Source: UBA4656 sp002405525
GTDB lineage: Bacteria; Pseudomonadota; Gammaproteobacteria; Xanthomonadales; Ahniellaceae
Reading direction: 5' to 3'
Assembly: GCA_036723735.1 (NCBI GenBank)
Contig: DAIMGT010000028.1
Span: 1 to 43,113, forward strand
DNA length: 43,113 nucleotides
The translations under genes were made by a program, and so were the position numbers. The notes beneath the pieces are model-generated. The model ran no database searches. It was not told the origin of the DNA and saw only the letters and a list, made by a program, of their open reading frames with translations. This document shows positions 20,353-28,644 of the stretch, piece by piece (the stretch's first letter is position 1; every line of letters starts with the position of its first letter).

Positions 20353-20990
20353 CAGGGCACCATCCAGGTCGCCATCCAGCGCTCGCCGTCGCGGCTGAAG
20401 CCGGCGCGGCGCTGGCCGCGCGCGGCCAGGTGCAGCCAGTCGATCGACTGCACGCGCACCGCGACCACGGCGAAGGCCTCGCGTCCGCGCGCGGTCAGTT
20501 CCAGCGGCGGCCGCAGCATGGCCAGTTCCGGCGGCAGGCCGGATGTGGGTGTGATGTTCGGCGTGCCGGGCGCGGCGGCGGTGAGGTAGCAGCGCCGCGA
20601 CATTGCCGGCGTGGCCGCCCACGCCGAATCGACGCGCGCATCGTCGGCCTGCACGCTGGCGATGCCGCGCGCGCGCACCTGCACGCCGTCGCCGTAGAAC
20701 ACCAGGGCAACGCGCCGGTCGTGCAGCAGTTGGGCCAGTTTGGCGCTGCGCCGGTCGGTGTGGAAGCGCAGCGTGCCGGCCGCGCGGTCGGCGCCGCGCA
20801 GCACCACGGTGCGCGCATCCACTCCGTCGTCGCCGGAGGTGGCGACCACGCAGGTGCGGTAAGGATGCTGGCGCCGGCGCACCGCGGCCTCCAGCCGGGT
20901 CCAGGCGTCGTCCCACACGCCGTCGAGCGTGTCGGGCGCGGCGCGGTCGGCCGGGTCGACGTCGCGGTCGGTGGCTGGGTCGTCCGTCAT
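20352..20990 (-). CDS. Pyridoxamine 5'-phosphate oxidase-like FMN-binding protein
   Basis: A 212-residue split-barrel flavoprotein. The region HPYRTCVVATSG...ARTVVLRGAD...LRFHTDRRSAKLAQL matches the FMN-binding face of PNPOx-like proteins (RxVVLR, FxTxxRSxK). The C-terminal piece after about residue 150 fits the Alr4036-type subgroup (pyridox_oxase_2) better than PdxH, so PLP synthesis should not be assumed. Start and stop both overlap neighbours by one base (TGATG), suggesting translational coupling with the methyltransferase upstream and the hydrolase downstream. Confidence 0.8.
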   Translation of the reverse strand: MTDDPATDRDVDPADRAAPDTLDGVWDDAWTRLEAAVRRRQHPYRTCVVATSGDDGVDARTVVLRGADRAAGTLRFHTDRRSAKLAQLLHDRRVALVFYGDGVQVRARGIASVQADDARVDSAWAATPAMSRRCYLTAAAPGTPNITPTSGLPPELAMLRPPLELTARGREAFAVVAVRVQSIDWLHLAARGQRRAGFSRDGERWMATWMVP

Positions 20991-22162
20991 CACCACACCC
21001 GGCAGAAGGCGGCTTTCAGGTAGCGGCTTTCCGGCACGTGGGCCAGCCACGGATGGTCGGGTCCGGCGCCGGTGACGCGCAGCACCTGCACGGTGCGGCC
21101 GGCGTAGAACGCCGCGCGGCGCAGCATGTCGAGGAACTGCTCCTCGCTGACCAGCCCGGTGCACGAGCAGGTGAGGAAGATGCCGCCGGGCTTGACCGCC
21201 GCCAGGGCGAGCTTGTTCATGTCGAGGTATTTCTTCAGCGCCGGGATCACCTGTTCGCGGTCGCGGGTCATCTTCGCCGGGTCGAGGACCACCACGTCGT
21301 ACCGGGCGCGGTTGCCGACCGCCACGTCGCGCAGCCACGGGAAGATGTCGGCCTGCACGAAGCGCACGCGGGCCTTGTTCAACTTCGCGTTGCTCTCGGC
21401 GATGGCGAGGATCTCCTCGTCGAGGTCGATGGCGGTGACTTCGGTCGCCCCGCCGATGGTCTTGGCGTAAATGCCGAAGCCGCCCGAGTTGCAGCACAGG
21501 TCGAGCACCGTCCTGCCGGCGGTGAACTCGGAAAGCAGCTTCCGGTTGTCGCGCTGGTCGGCGAAGAAGCCGGTCTTGTGGCCGGTGCCCGGCGCGGCGC
21601 GGAAGCGCACGCCGTGCTCGGTGATGACCGTCGGCTCCGGCGGCGCGGGCGCCTTGCAGTCGAAGGACTCCTGCTTCTGCACGTGGGCTTCGGCGAACCA
21701 GTAGTGCGCGGCGCCCGGGAAGTGCGCGTCCAGCGCGCGGCGCACCTGGTCGCGCACCCGCCACATGCCGGCCGAGAAGTATTCGATCACCAGGGTGTCG
21801 CCGAAGCGGTCGACCACCAGGCCCGAGAGTCCATCGCCCTCGGAGTGGAACAGGCGGTAGGCGTCGGTGACGGCGTCGAGCCCGAGCGTCTCGCGGCGCA
21901 GCGCCACGGCGTCGGCGATGCGGCGCGCGAAGAAGGCCTCGTTGATCGCCTCGTCGCGGCGCTCGCTCAGCATGCGCAGCGCGATCCGTGAGTGTCCGTT
22001 GTAGAAGCCGCGCCCGCACCACTGGCCCTCGCGGTCGATCACTTCGACGACGCTGCCGGGCCTGGGCTTGGGTTCGGGCTTGTCCACCATCTTCTGGAAC
22101 ACCCAGGGATGGTTGGAGCGGCGTTCGATCTTGAGGTGGACGGTGGACAGAGGCGTGTTCAT
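20990..22162 (-). CDS. RlmI-like 23S rRNA cytosine methyltransferase (PUA + SAM-dependent MTase)
   Basis: A 390-residue protein: N-terminal PUA-like domain (KIERRSNHPWVFQKMVDKP), a linker with YRLFHSEGDGLSGLVVDRFGD, and a Rossmann methyltransferase with motif I TVLDLCCNSGGFGIYA, acidic loop AIDLDEEIL, VVVLDPAKMTR and the catalytic FLTCSCTGLVSEEQFL. This is the RlmI (m5C1962) architecture; PGTGHKTGFFADQRDNR is a strong landmark. The ATG at 22162 overlaps the stop of the doc toxin gene by 4 nt (ATGA), an unusual partnership. Confidence 0.9.
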   Translation of the reverse strand: MNTPLSTVHLKIERRSNHPWVFQKMVDKPEPKPRPGSVVEVIDREGQWCGRGFYNGHSRIALRMLSERRDEAINEAFFARRIADAVALRRETLGLDAVTDAYRLFHSEGDGLSGLVVDRFGDTLVIEYFSAGMWRVRDQVRRALDAHFPGAAHYWFAEAHVQKQESFDCKAPAPPEPTVITEHGVRFRAAPGTGHKTGFFADQRDNRKLLSEFTAGRTVLDLCCNSGGFGIYAKTIGGATEVTAIDLDEEILAIAESNAKLNKARVRFVQADIFPWLRDVAVGNRARYDVVVLDPAKMTRDREQVIPALKKYLDMNKLALAAVKPGGIFLTCSCTGLVSEEQFLDMLRRAAFYAGRTVQVLRVTGAGPDHPWLAHVPESRYLKAAFCRVW

Positions 22163-22590
22163 CGGGATTCATTGACCGCGCTGGCGGCGGCTCCAAGCAG
22201 CAGGCGCAGGCGCACGGTGGTCTGGTCGCGGTCGATCCTCGACGCGGCCACGTTAAGGACGAAGGCTTCCCAGGCGTCGACGTCGCGGCCCGGCAGACCG
22301 GGGTCCGGCAGGCGGCCGTTGGCGTCGAGGAAGACCAGGCAGGCCGCCAGCCCGACGCGCTTGTTGCCGTCGACGAAGGGATGGTTGCGGCACAGGTAGA
22401 ACAGATACGCCGCCGCGATCTCGACCGGATCCGTGAACAACGGCGTGCCGCCGAAGGTCGCCTGGGGTGCTGCGGCAGCCGACTCGAGCAGGCCCTGGTC
22501 GCGGATCCCCTGCGCACCGCCGTGGGCGGCGATCACTTCCGCGTGGATGGCGACGACGGCGCTCGGCGTGAGGTGGGCGAAGCCTCTCAC
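22159..22590 (-). CDS. doc: Doc-type toxin (Fic/Doc family)
   Basis: A 143-residue toxin of the death-on-curing family. The catalytic loop is HPFVDGNKRVGLAACLVFLD, the Doc form (HxFx[D/N][G/A]NKR) that phosphorylates elongation factor Tu, not the AMPylating HPFxxGNGR. The N-terminal LTPSAVVAIHAEVIAAHGG and IRDQGLLESAAAAPQATFGG are also typical of Doc. The start is GTG at 22590, overlapping the antitoxin stop codon by 4 nt (GTGA). All expected residues are present, so it should be active if expressed. Confidence 0.92.
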   Translation of the reverse strand: MRGFAHLTPSAVVAIHAEVIAAHGGAQGIRDQGLLESAAAAPQATFGGTPLFTDPVEIAAAYLFYLCRNHPFVDGNKRVGLAACLVFLDANGRLPDPGLPGRDVDAWEAFVLNVAASRIDRDQTTVRLRLLLGAAASAVNESR

Positions 22591-22814
22591 GCGAGCCGCT
22601 TGAAGACCGCCGCATTGCGCTGGATCAGTTCGCGCGCGCGATCGGCCGCATCGTCCGGCGTGATGGTCGGCCGGATCGGTGTGATGGTGATCGCGCCGCC
22701 CTCGTGCACTTCGACGTTGACCTGGTCGCCGGCCTTGAGGCGCGCGAGGTCGAGCAAGGCCGCGTCGAAGATCAGGCCGTGGGAGTTGCCGATCCGGGTG
22801 ATGGTCTTGAGCAT
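22587..22814 (-). CDS. AbrB/MazE-type antitoxin
   Basis: A 75-residue protein with an N-terminal swapped-hairpin AbrB DNA-binding domain (MLKTITRIGNSHGLIFDAALLDLARLKAGD, then VEVHEGGAITITPIR) and a charged C-terminal tail expected to neutralise Doc. The family pairs frequently with Doc toxins in place of Phd. It is the first gene of a chain of five overlapping genes. A perfect palindrome lies 4 bp upstream of its ATG, a likely autoregulatory operator. Confidence 0.9.
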   Translation of the reverse strand: MLKTITRIGNSHGLIFDAALLDLARLKAGDQVNVEVHEGGAITITPIRPTITPDDAADRARELIQRNAAVFKRLA

Positions 22815-22817
22815 GCG

Positions 22818-22834
22818 GTAAAACTACGTTTTAC
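22818..22834. promoter_or_regulatory. Palindromic operator for the AbrB-Doc module
   Basis: GTAAAAC, a 3-bp spacer and GTTTTAC form a perfect AT-rich inverted repeat in otherwise GC-rich DNA, immediately before the antitoxin ATG. AbrB-type antitoxins bind palindromes of this size in their own promoters. Binding is inferred. Confidence 0.65.
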
Positions 22835-22849
22835 GGATCGGAATTGCAA
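22821..22849 (-). promoter_or_regulatory. Candidate sigma-70 promoter for the antitoxin operon
   Basis: On the minus strand TTGCAA (22849-22844) is a good -35 box, and 17 bp later comes TAGTTT (22826-22821), a weak -10 that lies inside the palindrome. Transcription would start within a few bases of the ATG at 22814, and no Shine-Dalgarno sequence is visible, so the antitoxin mRNA could be leaderless. Confidence 0.4.
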
Positions 22850-22933
22850 GTGCCGCAGCCATTGCGAACGCGGCCTTTCCCGGGCATCGGTCGCACAGGC
22901 CCCGTCGTCGGGCGCCCAGGCGCGCCCCTCCGT

Positions 22934-25576
22934 TCACTCCCCGCCCGCTCCGGTCGGAATCGCGAGCAGCAGTTCGTCCATCACCAGTGGATCGCGCGCG
23001 CCCTCGCCGCCGCCGAAGGCGTGCGAGCCCGCCGCCGGCTGCAGCGCGCGCCAGCCGCCGTCGTAGTCCCAGGTGGTGACCTGGATCCGCGCGCCCGCCA
23101 GGTTGCGGCGGCCGCCGAGCGCGGCCGCCGGGAAGGTGAACGCGATCCGCTTCGCTCGCGCATCGGCGGCGATCGTCGGCGCCGGCACCACGCTGCGGCC
23201 CTCGGCGATGGCCGACGCGCCTTCGGCCGCGAACAGCGCGTTCGACCAGCCATGGGCGCGCAGGCGGTACTGCCAGCGATGCCCGTCGGGAAACGTCGTG
23301 TTCTGCAGCGGCAGCGCGCGGGCGCCCGCCTCGCCGGGGAATGCGATCGCGATGCCGAAGGCGACGTGGTCGAAACCGTTGGCCGGATTCCACGAGGTGG
23401 TGACCTGCGCCAGCTCCAGCGTCAGGCGCAGCGCACCGCCGGAAACCTCGGCGGTCGCGCCGCGCAGGTCCGCCTGCCGGTTTTCGCCCCAGGTCGGGTC
23501 GGTCGGGTAGCGGTAGCGCCCCGCGGGGCCGGCATCGTCGCCCGCCGGATCGTCCACCCCGGCGGCGGCGGTCCATCGCCGCTCCACCCGGAAGGTCGCG
23601 GCATCGGATGCGGTGCCCGACTCCGGGTGCCAGGCCACCAGCCGGTGCCAGACGGTCGGGTCGACCATGCTCGCGGTGTCGATCCGCGTCCCCCAGCGGC
23701 CATCGGCATCCGCGTGTACCGGCAGTGCGCGGTCGAGCGCCCCATCGACCACCAGCGCGAACGCCGTGGTGCCGGACGCGGTGCCGCCGATGTCGAGGTC
23801 GTCCGCGACCGGCGCGGAAGGCAGGGGGTCGATCGTGATCGCCACGTCCGCCTGCGCCACGTCCGCCTGCACCGGTGCAGCGTCGGCATCGGTCTCTTCA
23901 GCGATCCACACCCAGCCCGCGCGCGGCGGCAGTTCGACCGCCACCCGACCCCCCGCGCCGACCACCAGCGCGGGCGCTGCGCCGTCGATCGAGAAAGCCG
24001 GCCGCAGCCGGGTGCCGGCGGGCAGGCCGGTGTCGACGCTGTCGAGCAGCGCGGCGCCTGCGGAGGTGTTGAGCGCCACCAGCGCCGTGGCGCCCTGGTG
24101 CCTGGTGCGCCACGCGATCGCGCCCGGACCGGCGTTGTTTTCGTGCACGACCTCGGGCGTGCCGCGGCTGAAGACGCGGTGCCCGCGGCGCAGCGCGGTG
24201 GCCGCGGCGATGTAGCGGTACAGCGGGGCGTCGGCGTCGAAGCGGTCGCGCCCTCCGCCGCCCCAGCCGGCCCCGAACATCGACTCCCGGGTCCGGGTGA
24301 AGCCCTGCTCGGTGCCGTAGTAGATCGTCGGGATGCCGGGCAGGGTCATGATCGCGAGCAGGGCCAGCCGGAGTCCGGCTTCGTCGGCGCCGGCGAGGAA
24401 GCGGTCCACGTCGTGGTTGTCGACGAAAGTCGGCATCCAGTGCGCGCGCCGGTGCACCGCCAGCATGCTGCGGATGCGATGGCCGAGCGCGGCGGTGGGC
24501 GAACCGCGTGCGAACACGTCGACCACGGTGCCGTAAAGCGGGAAGTTGAGCATCGACGGCATCGTGCCGTGGACGCCATCCATGTAGCGCTCCATCTTGC
24601 GCGCCTGCCGGTCCTGGAACGGGCGGTCGATGCCGAAGCCCTCGCCGAACACGAGGAAACCGTCGCGCCCGGTGGCGCGTGCTGCGGCCAGCGCGCCGGG
24701 CGCGTCACCGTCGCCGCCGTAGACGAAGTCGTCGAGGAAGCCGGGCTCGACGTAGAACGCGGTATCGACCCGGAAGGCATCGACCCCGACTTCGCGGATC
24801 CAGTGTGCGTAGGAGCGCCGCAGCGCATCCCGCACCACCGGATTGCCGGTGTCCAGGTCGTCGAGGTCGGACAACTGGAAGGTGAGTTCCTGGCTGCGGT
24901 CGCCGATGTCGCGGATGGTCGGCGTCCAGTGGTAGATCGATGCCGCGCGCTGCGCCGGGTCGCGCGGGTCATTGAGGTCAAACGGCGCCTGCGTCGGACC
25001 GCGACGCCCGCTGCGGTCAGGGTTCGCGGCCCAGCCCAGCGCCGGTTCGTCCGCCGACCAGGCCGCCGGATAGCGGAAGAAGTTGCCGACGTGATTGAGG
25101 ACGATGTCCTGCACCAGGTACATGTCGCGCGCATGCAGGCCACGCGAGAGCGCACGGTAGTCGTCCAGCGTGCCGAAGTGCGGGTCGACGGCGGAGAAGT
25201 CGGTCGCCCAGTAGCCGTGGTAGCCGCCGTAGTCGTTTGCATCGTCCCACCACTGGTGCGCCACCGGAGGGGTGATCCACAGCGCGGTCGCGCCCAGTCC
25301 GCGGATGTAGTCGAGCCGGCGCAGCGCGCCGGCAAGATCGCCGCCGCTGTAGCGGCGGCGGTCGGCCGGCTGGTGTTCGCCCTCGCCCTGGTCGTTGTTC
25401 GACCGGTCCCCGTCGTCGAACCGGTCCAGCATGGCGAAATAGATGATCTGGTCGCGCCAGTCGGGCGAAGCAACGTGGAGCGGCCCGGCGCCCAAAGCCG
25501 CGACCGGCCATATTGCAATGCAGCATGCGGCGTGCATCAAGCAACGCCGGAAGCGGACCCCCGGTCGATGCTGCAC
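22934..25576 (-). CDS. Secreted GH13 alpha-amylase-family glycosidase with glucodextranase-type C-terminal module
   Basis: About 880 residues. A GH13 barrel carries all four conserved regions: DIVLNHVGN, GVDAFRVDT (nucleophile Asp, about 269), FLVFGEGF (acid/base Glu, about 309) and FVDNHDVDRF (about 388). A beta domain follows. The last 260 residues contain DDPAGDDAGPAGRYRYPTDP and SWNPANGFDHVAF, matching the C-terminal binding module of glucodextranase and some pullulanases (Glucodextran_C). This points to an alpha-glucan hydrolase acting in the periplasm or outside. GTG at 25576 gives a charged n-region (RFRR) before CIAIWPVAALGAG; ATG 25537 gives a poorer signal, and the frame stays open to 25672. 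It is divergent from the TonB receptor. Confidence 0.9.
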   Translation of the reverse strand: MQHRPGVRFRRCLMHAACCIAIWPVAALGAGPLHVASPDWRDQIIYFAMLDRFDDGDRSNNDQGEGEHQPADRRRYSGGDLAGALRRLDYIRGLGATALWITPPVAHQWWDDANDYGGYHGYWATDFSAVDPHFGTLDDYRALSRGLHARDMYLVQDIVLNHVGNFFRYPAAWSADEPALGWAANPDRSGRRGPTQAPFDLNDPRDPAQRAASIYHWTPTIRDIGDRSQELTFQLSDLDDLDTGNPVVRDALRRSYAHWIREVGVDAFRVDTAFYVEPGFLDDFVYGGDGDAPGALAAARATGRDGFLVFGEGFGIDRPFQDRQARKMERYMDGVHGTMPSMLNFPLYGTVVDVFARGSPTAALGHRIRSMLAVHRRAHWMPTFVDNHDVDRFLAGADEAGLRLALLAIMTLPGIPTIYYGTEQGFTRTRESMFGAGWGGGGRDRFDADAPLYRYIAAATALRRGHRVFSRGTPEVVHENNAGPGAIAWRTRHQGATALVALNTSAGAALLDSVDTGLPAGTRLRPAFSIDGAAPALVVGAGGRVAVELPPRAGWVWIAEETDADAAPVQADVAQADVAITIDPLPSAPVADDLDIGGTASGTTAFALVVDGALDRALPVHADADGRWGTRIDTASMVDPTVWHRLVAWHPESGTASDAATFRVERRWTAAAGVDDPAGDDAGPAGRYRYPTDPTWGENRQADLRGATAEVSGGALRLTLELAQVTTSWNPANGFDHVAFGIAIAFPGEAGARALPLQNTTFPDGHRWQYRLRAHGWSNALFAAEGASAIAEGRSVVPAPTIAADARAKRIAFTFPAAALGGRRNLAGARIQVTTWDYDGGWRALQPAAGSHAFGGGEGARDPLVMDELLLAIPTGAGGE

Positions 25577-25871
25577 CGCGTCACGCGCGGAGGAATGCGC
25601 CGGAGCAAGGCGGGTCCCGAGTTCGACTGAGGCGTGTTTCACGCGATCGCACCCCCTGCCATGACCCCGCACCTCGCGGGGCCCGCTCCATAGCCTCGCA
25701 TGACGACCGTGTCTGCAAATGTTATGAATACGTTTGCAAATCGACCAATGGCCGGAAGCGGACGGCTAGCATCGCGGTCCATTCGGGTCCGTGTGCCCGG
25801 AGTGTCCGGTCGTCGCGGCGACATCGGGTCGAAGCGCGGTCCATCTGGTTTCTCGTCGAGGGGAGGCTTTC
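25577..25871. other. Divergent intergenic region of the amylase/TonB-receptor locus
   Basis: No gene is seen. The stretch must carry both promoters. Its notable content is the AT-rich inverted repeat at 25714-25738 and the ribosome-binding site GAGGGGAGG just before the receptor ATG. I could not place convincing -35/-10 pairs. Confidence 0.6.
25714..25738. promoter_or_regulatory. LacI-family-like operator between amylase and TonB receptor genes
   Basis: TGCAAATGT, a 7-bp spacer and ACGTTTGCA form a 9-bp inverted repeat with a single mismatch. LacI-family sugar regulators bind repeats of GCAAACGTTTGC style, and such sites lie upstream of maltose/maltodextrin TonB receptors in Xanthomonads and Caulobacter. 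Position between the two divergent genes fits joint control. The regulator itself is not in the window. Confidence 0.5.
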
Positions 25872-28595
25872 ATGTTGAATTTGAAGCGCAACACGCTGAG
25901 CGTCGCGCTGGCATCGGCCATTCTGGCCACCGCCGGCGCCGCACGGGCGGAACAGGCGGCTGCCGAGCTGTCGCTGAAGGTGGCCGATGCCCAGGAAGGT
26001 GCGGCCAAGACCGACGAGGAAAAAGAACTCGAGGCGATCACCGTCCTGGGCATCCGCGGCTCCATCGAGCGCTCGATCGATCTCAAGGTGACCTCCGACT
26101 CGATCGTCGAAGCAATCTCCTCCGAGGACATCGGCAAGCTGCCCGACATCTCGATCGCCGACTCGATCACCCGCCTGCCCGGCCTCGCCGCGCAGCGCGT
26201 GGCCGGTCGCGCGTCCACCATCAGCATCCGCGGCCTCGCTGGCGATTACGGCACCACGCTGCTCAACGGCCGCGAACAGGTCTCGGTCGGCGACAACCGC
26301 ACCGTCGAGTTCGACCAGTACCCGTCCGAACTGATCAACCAGGTGGTGGTCTACAAGACCGCCGACGCCGGCCTCGTCGGCCAGGGCCTGTCCGGCACCG
26401 TCGACCTGCGCACCGTGCGCCCGCTGATGTTCCAGGAGCGCGTCACTTCGGTGAACGTGCGCGGCGAGAAGAACTCGCTCGGCGAGATCAACGAGGAAGG
26501 CAGCGACGTCGGCAATCGCATCAGCGCCTTCTACGTCGACCAGTTCATGGACGGCAACCTCGGCGTCGCGCTGGGCTACGCCCGCCTCGATTCGCCGGGC
26601 CAGGCGCAGCGCTACGAGGCCTGGGGCTTCCCGAACAACATCGCGCCGGCCAACGGGGCGTTCACCCTGGGTGGCGCCAAGCTGCAGGGCACCTCGACCG
26701 ACAATGTCCGCCAGGGCTTCATGGGCGTGTTGGAGTACAACGCCTCCGACAACTGGTCGACCACCGTCGACATCTACTACTCGCAGTTCGACAAGGCCGA
26801 AACCACCCGCTTCATGGAAGTGGGCTTGGGCTGGGGCGGCGGCGTATCGCTGGTCAACCCGACGGTCAGCGGCGGGGTCACCACCGCCGGCACCTTCAAC
26901 GGCATCCGCCCGGTGCTGCGCAACGACCTGAACGAAGGTGACGACAAGCTGTTCGCGATCGGCTGGAACAACGTCTTCACCATCAACGAGGACTGGCAGT
27001 CGACCTTCGACCTGAGCCACTCGACCGCCGACCGCGAGGAAAGCATTCTCGAAACGTATTCGGGCACTCGCGCCGGCGTGACCGACAGCGTCGCATTCAC
27101 GCTGAACCCGAACACCATCCCCAACTTCACCTTCAGCCGCGACTATCGCGAGCCGGGCCCGCTGGTGCTCGGCGATCCGGGTGGCTGGGGCCAGGATGGC
27201 TACATCAAGAAGCCGCAGATCGACGACTCGCTGACCTCGGTGCGGCTCGACTTCACCCGCAGCTTCGTCGACGGGATGTTCTCCAGCGTCGAGTTCGGTC
27301 TGAACTATGCCGACCGCGAGAAGCAGCGCCAGGTGCCTGAGGCCTTTCTCGACCTGCTCAACAACCGCGCTCCGGTCGCGGTCGACTCGTCGCTGATCGT
27401 GCGTCCGGTCGATCTCGGCCACCTCGGTCTGCCGGGCACGTTCTCGTACAACATTCCGGCGGTGCTGGCGCGTTACTACCGGCTGCGCGACAACATCAAC
27501 GCCGACATCACCAACAAGCAGTGGACGGTGTTCGAGGAGATCACCACCGGCTTCGTCCAGGCCAACCTCAACACCGAGGTGTTCGGCATCCCGCTGCGTG
27601 GCAACCTCGGCATGCAGCTGGTGCACGCCGATCAGAGTTCGGACGGCTTCACCGTGGTGCAGGGCAACGCCGCGAACGCAATTCCGTTCTCGGGCGGCAC
27701 CGACTACACAGACTTCCTGCCGAGCATGAACCTGGTGTTCGACTTCGGCGACGAGTGGATTGGTCGTCTCGGCATGGGCCGCCAGCAGGCGCGTCCCCGT
27801 GTCGACCAGATGCGCGCCAACAACAATTCCAGCCTCGAGTTCACCGGCCCGAACCAGGGTCGCTGGTCGCGCAACGGCGGCAATCCCGAACTGCGCCCGT
27901 GGGAAGCCAACGCCTACGACATCTCGATCGAGAAGTACTTCGCGGAGCGCGGCTACGTCAGCCTCGCCTACTTCTACAAGGACCTCCGCACCTACGTCTA
28001 CGACCAGACCACGGAGTTCGACGCTCGCGGGCTGCCGATTCCGGCCGGCTACACCGGCCCGACGCCGCGCCCGGTCGGCTTGTACTCGCGGCCGGCCAAC
28101 GGCGAGGGCGGCAACATCAAGGGCTGGGAGTTCTCGGTCTCGGTGCCGTTCGACCTGATCAGCGACGCGCTCGAGGGTTTCGGCATCCAGGGCAATTACT
28201 CCGACACCAGCTCGTCGATCAAGCGCCTCGGTCCGGACGGCCCGGATGAGCCGATCGCCGGCCTGTCCGAGGAAGTCACCAACATCTCGCTGTACTACGA
28301 GAACTACGGCTTCCAGGCCCGCGTGGGCCAGCGCAAGCGGTCCGATTTCCTGGGTGAGATCCAAGGCTTCGGCGCCGACCGCGCGCAGGTCTACATCGAC
28401 GGCGAGTCGGTGACCGACGTGCAGATCGGCTACACCTTCCAGGAAGGTTCCTCCCTGGAGGGGCTGTCGATCCTGCTGCAGGTCAATAACGTCACCGACG
28501 AGCCATACCGCCAGTTCTTCCTCAACAACGGCATCACCCAGCGTTACGAGGAATACGGCCGCCAGTACCTGCTGGGCGCGACCTACCGCTTCTGA
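25872..28595 (+). CDS. TonB-dependent receptor, Xanthomonas-Caulobacter class, probable maltodextrin uptake
   Basis: A 907-residue outer-membrane receptor. Signal peptide MLNLKRNTLSVALASAILATAGAARA; plug domain from about residue 60 with ITVLGIRGSIERSIDLK (TonB-box region), DSIVEAISSEDIGKLPD, ADSITRLPG and GTVDLRTVRPL; a beta-barrel ending RQYLLGATYRF with the terminal aromatic. The long Xanthomonas-Caulobacter type plug suits carbohydrate ligands. GAGGGGAGG precedes the ATG at 25872. The divergent GH13 enzyme suggests that its substrate is an alpha-glucan oligosaccharide; an inner-membrane permease is absent from the window. A strong terminator follows. Confidence 0.94.
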   Translation: MLNLKRNTLSVALASAILATAGAARAEQAAAELSLKVADAQEGAAKTDEEKELEAITVLGIRGSIERSIDLKVTSDSIVEAISSEDIGKLPDISIADSITRLPGLAAQRVAGRASTISIRGLAGDYGTTLLNGREQVSVGDNRTVEFDQYPSELINQVVVYKTADAGLVGQGLSGTVDLRTVRPLMFQERVTSVNVRGEKNSLGEINEEGSDVGNRISAFYVDQFMDGNLGVALGYARLDSPGQAQRYEAWGFPNNIAPANGAFTLGGAKLQGTSTDNVRQGFMGVLEYNASDNWSTTVDIYYSQFDKAETTRFMEVGLGWGGGVSLVNPTVSGGVTTAGTFNGIRPVLRNDLNEGDDKLFAIGWNNVFTINEDWQSTFDLSHSTADREESILETYSGTRAGVTDSVAFTLNPNTIPNFTFSRDYREPGPLVLGDPGGWGQDGYIKKPQIDDSLTSVRLDFTRSFVDGMFSSVEFGLNYADREKQRQVPEAFLDLLNNRAPVAVDSSLIVRPVDLGHLGLPGTFSYNIPAVLARYYRLRDNINADITNKQWTVFEEITTGFVQANLNTEVFGIPLRGNLGMQLVHADQSSDGFTVVQGNAANAIPFSGGTDYTDFLPSMNLVFDFGDEWIGRLGMGRQQARPRVDQMRANNNSSLEFTGPNQGRWSRNGGNPELRPWEANAYDISIEKYFAERGYVSLAYFYKDLRTYVYDQTTEFDARGLPIPAGYTGPTPRPVGLYSRPANGEGGNIKGWEFSVSVPFDLISDALEGFGIQGNYSDTSSSIKRLGPDGPDEPIAGLSEEVTNISLYYENYGFQARVGQRKRSDFLGEIQGFGADRAQVYIDGESVTDVQIGYTFQEGSSLEGLSILLQVNNVTDEPYRQFFLNNGITQRYEEYGRQYLLGATYRF

Positions 28596-28611
28596 TCCGC
28601 GTTTCACCGAC

Positions 28612-28644
28612 CCCCGCCGGCCTCACGCCGGCGGGGCTTTTTTT
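28612..28644 (+). terminator. Rho-independent terminator of the TonB receptor gene
   Basis: CCCCGCCGGC, loop CTCAC, GCCGGCGGGG: a perfect 10-bp stem followed by C and seven T, 17 nt after the stop codon. This is the clearest intrinsic terminator in the window. Confidence 0.95.

Noticed and set aside
25722..28607. 961-residue minus-strand open frame
   Set aside because: It is antisense to the TonB receptor, which has a signal peptide, plug motifs and terminator on the plus strand.
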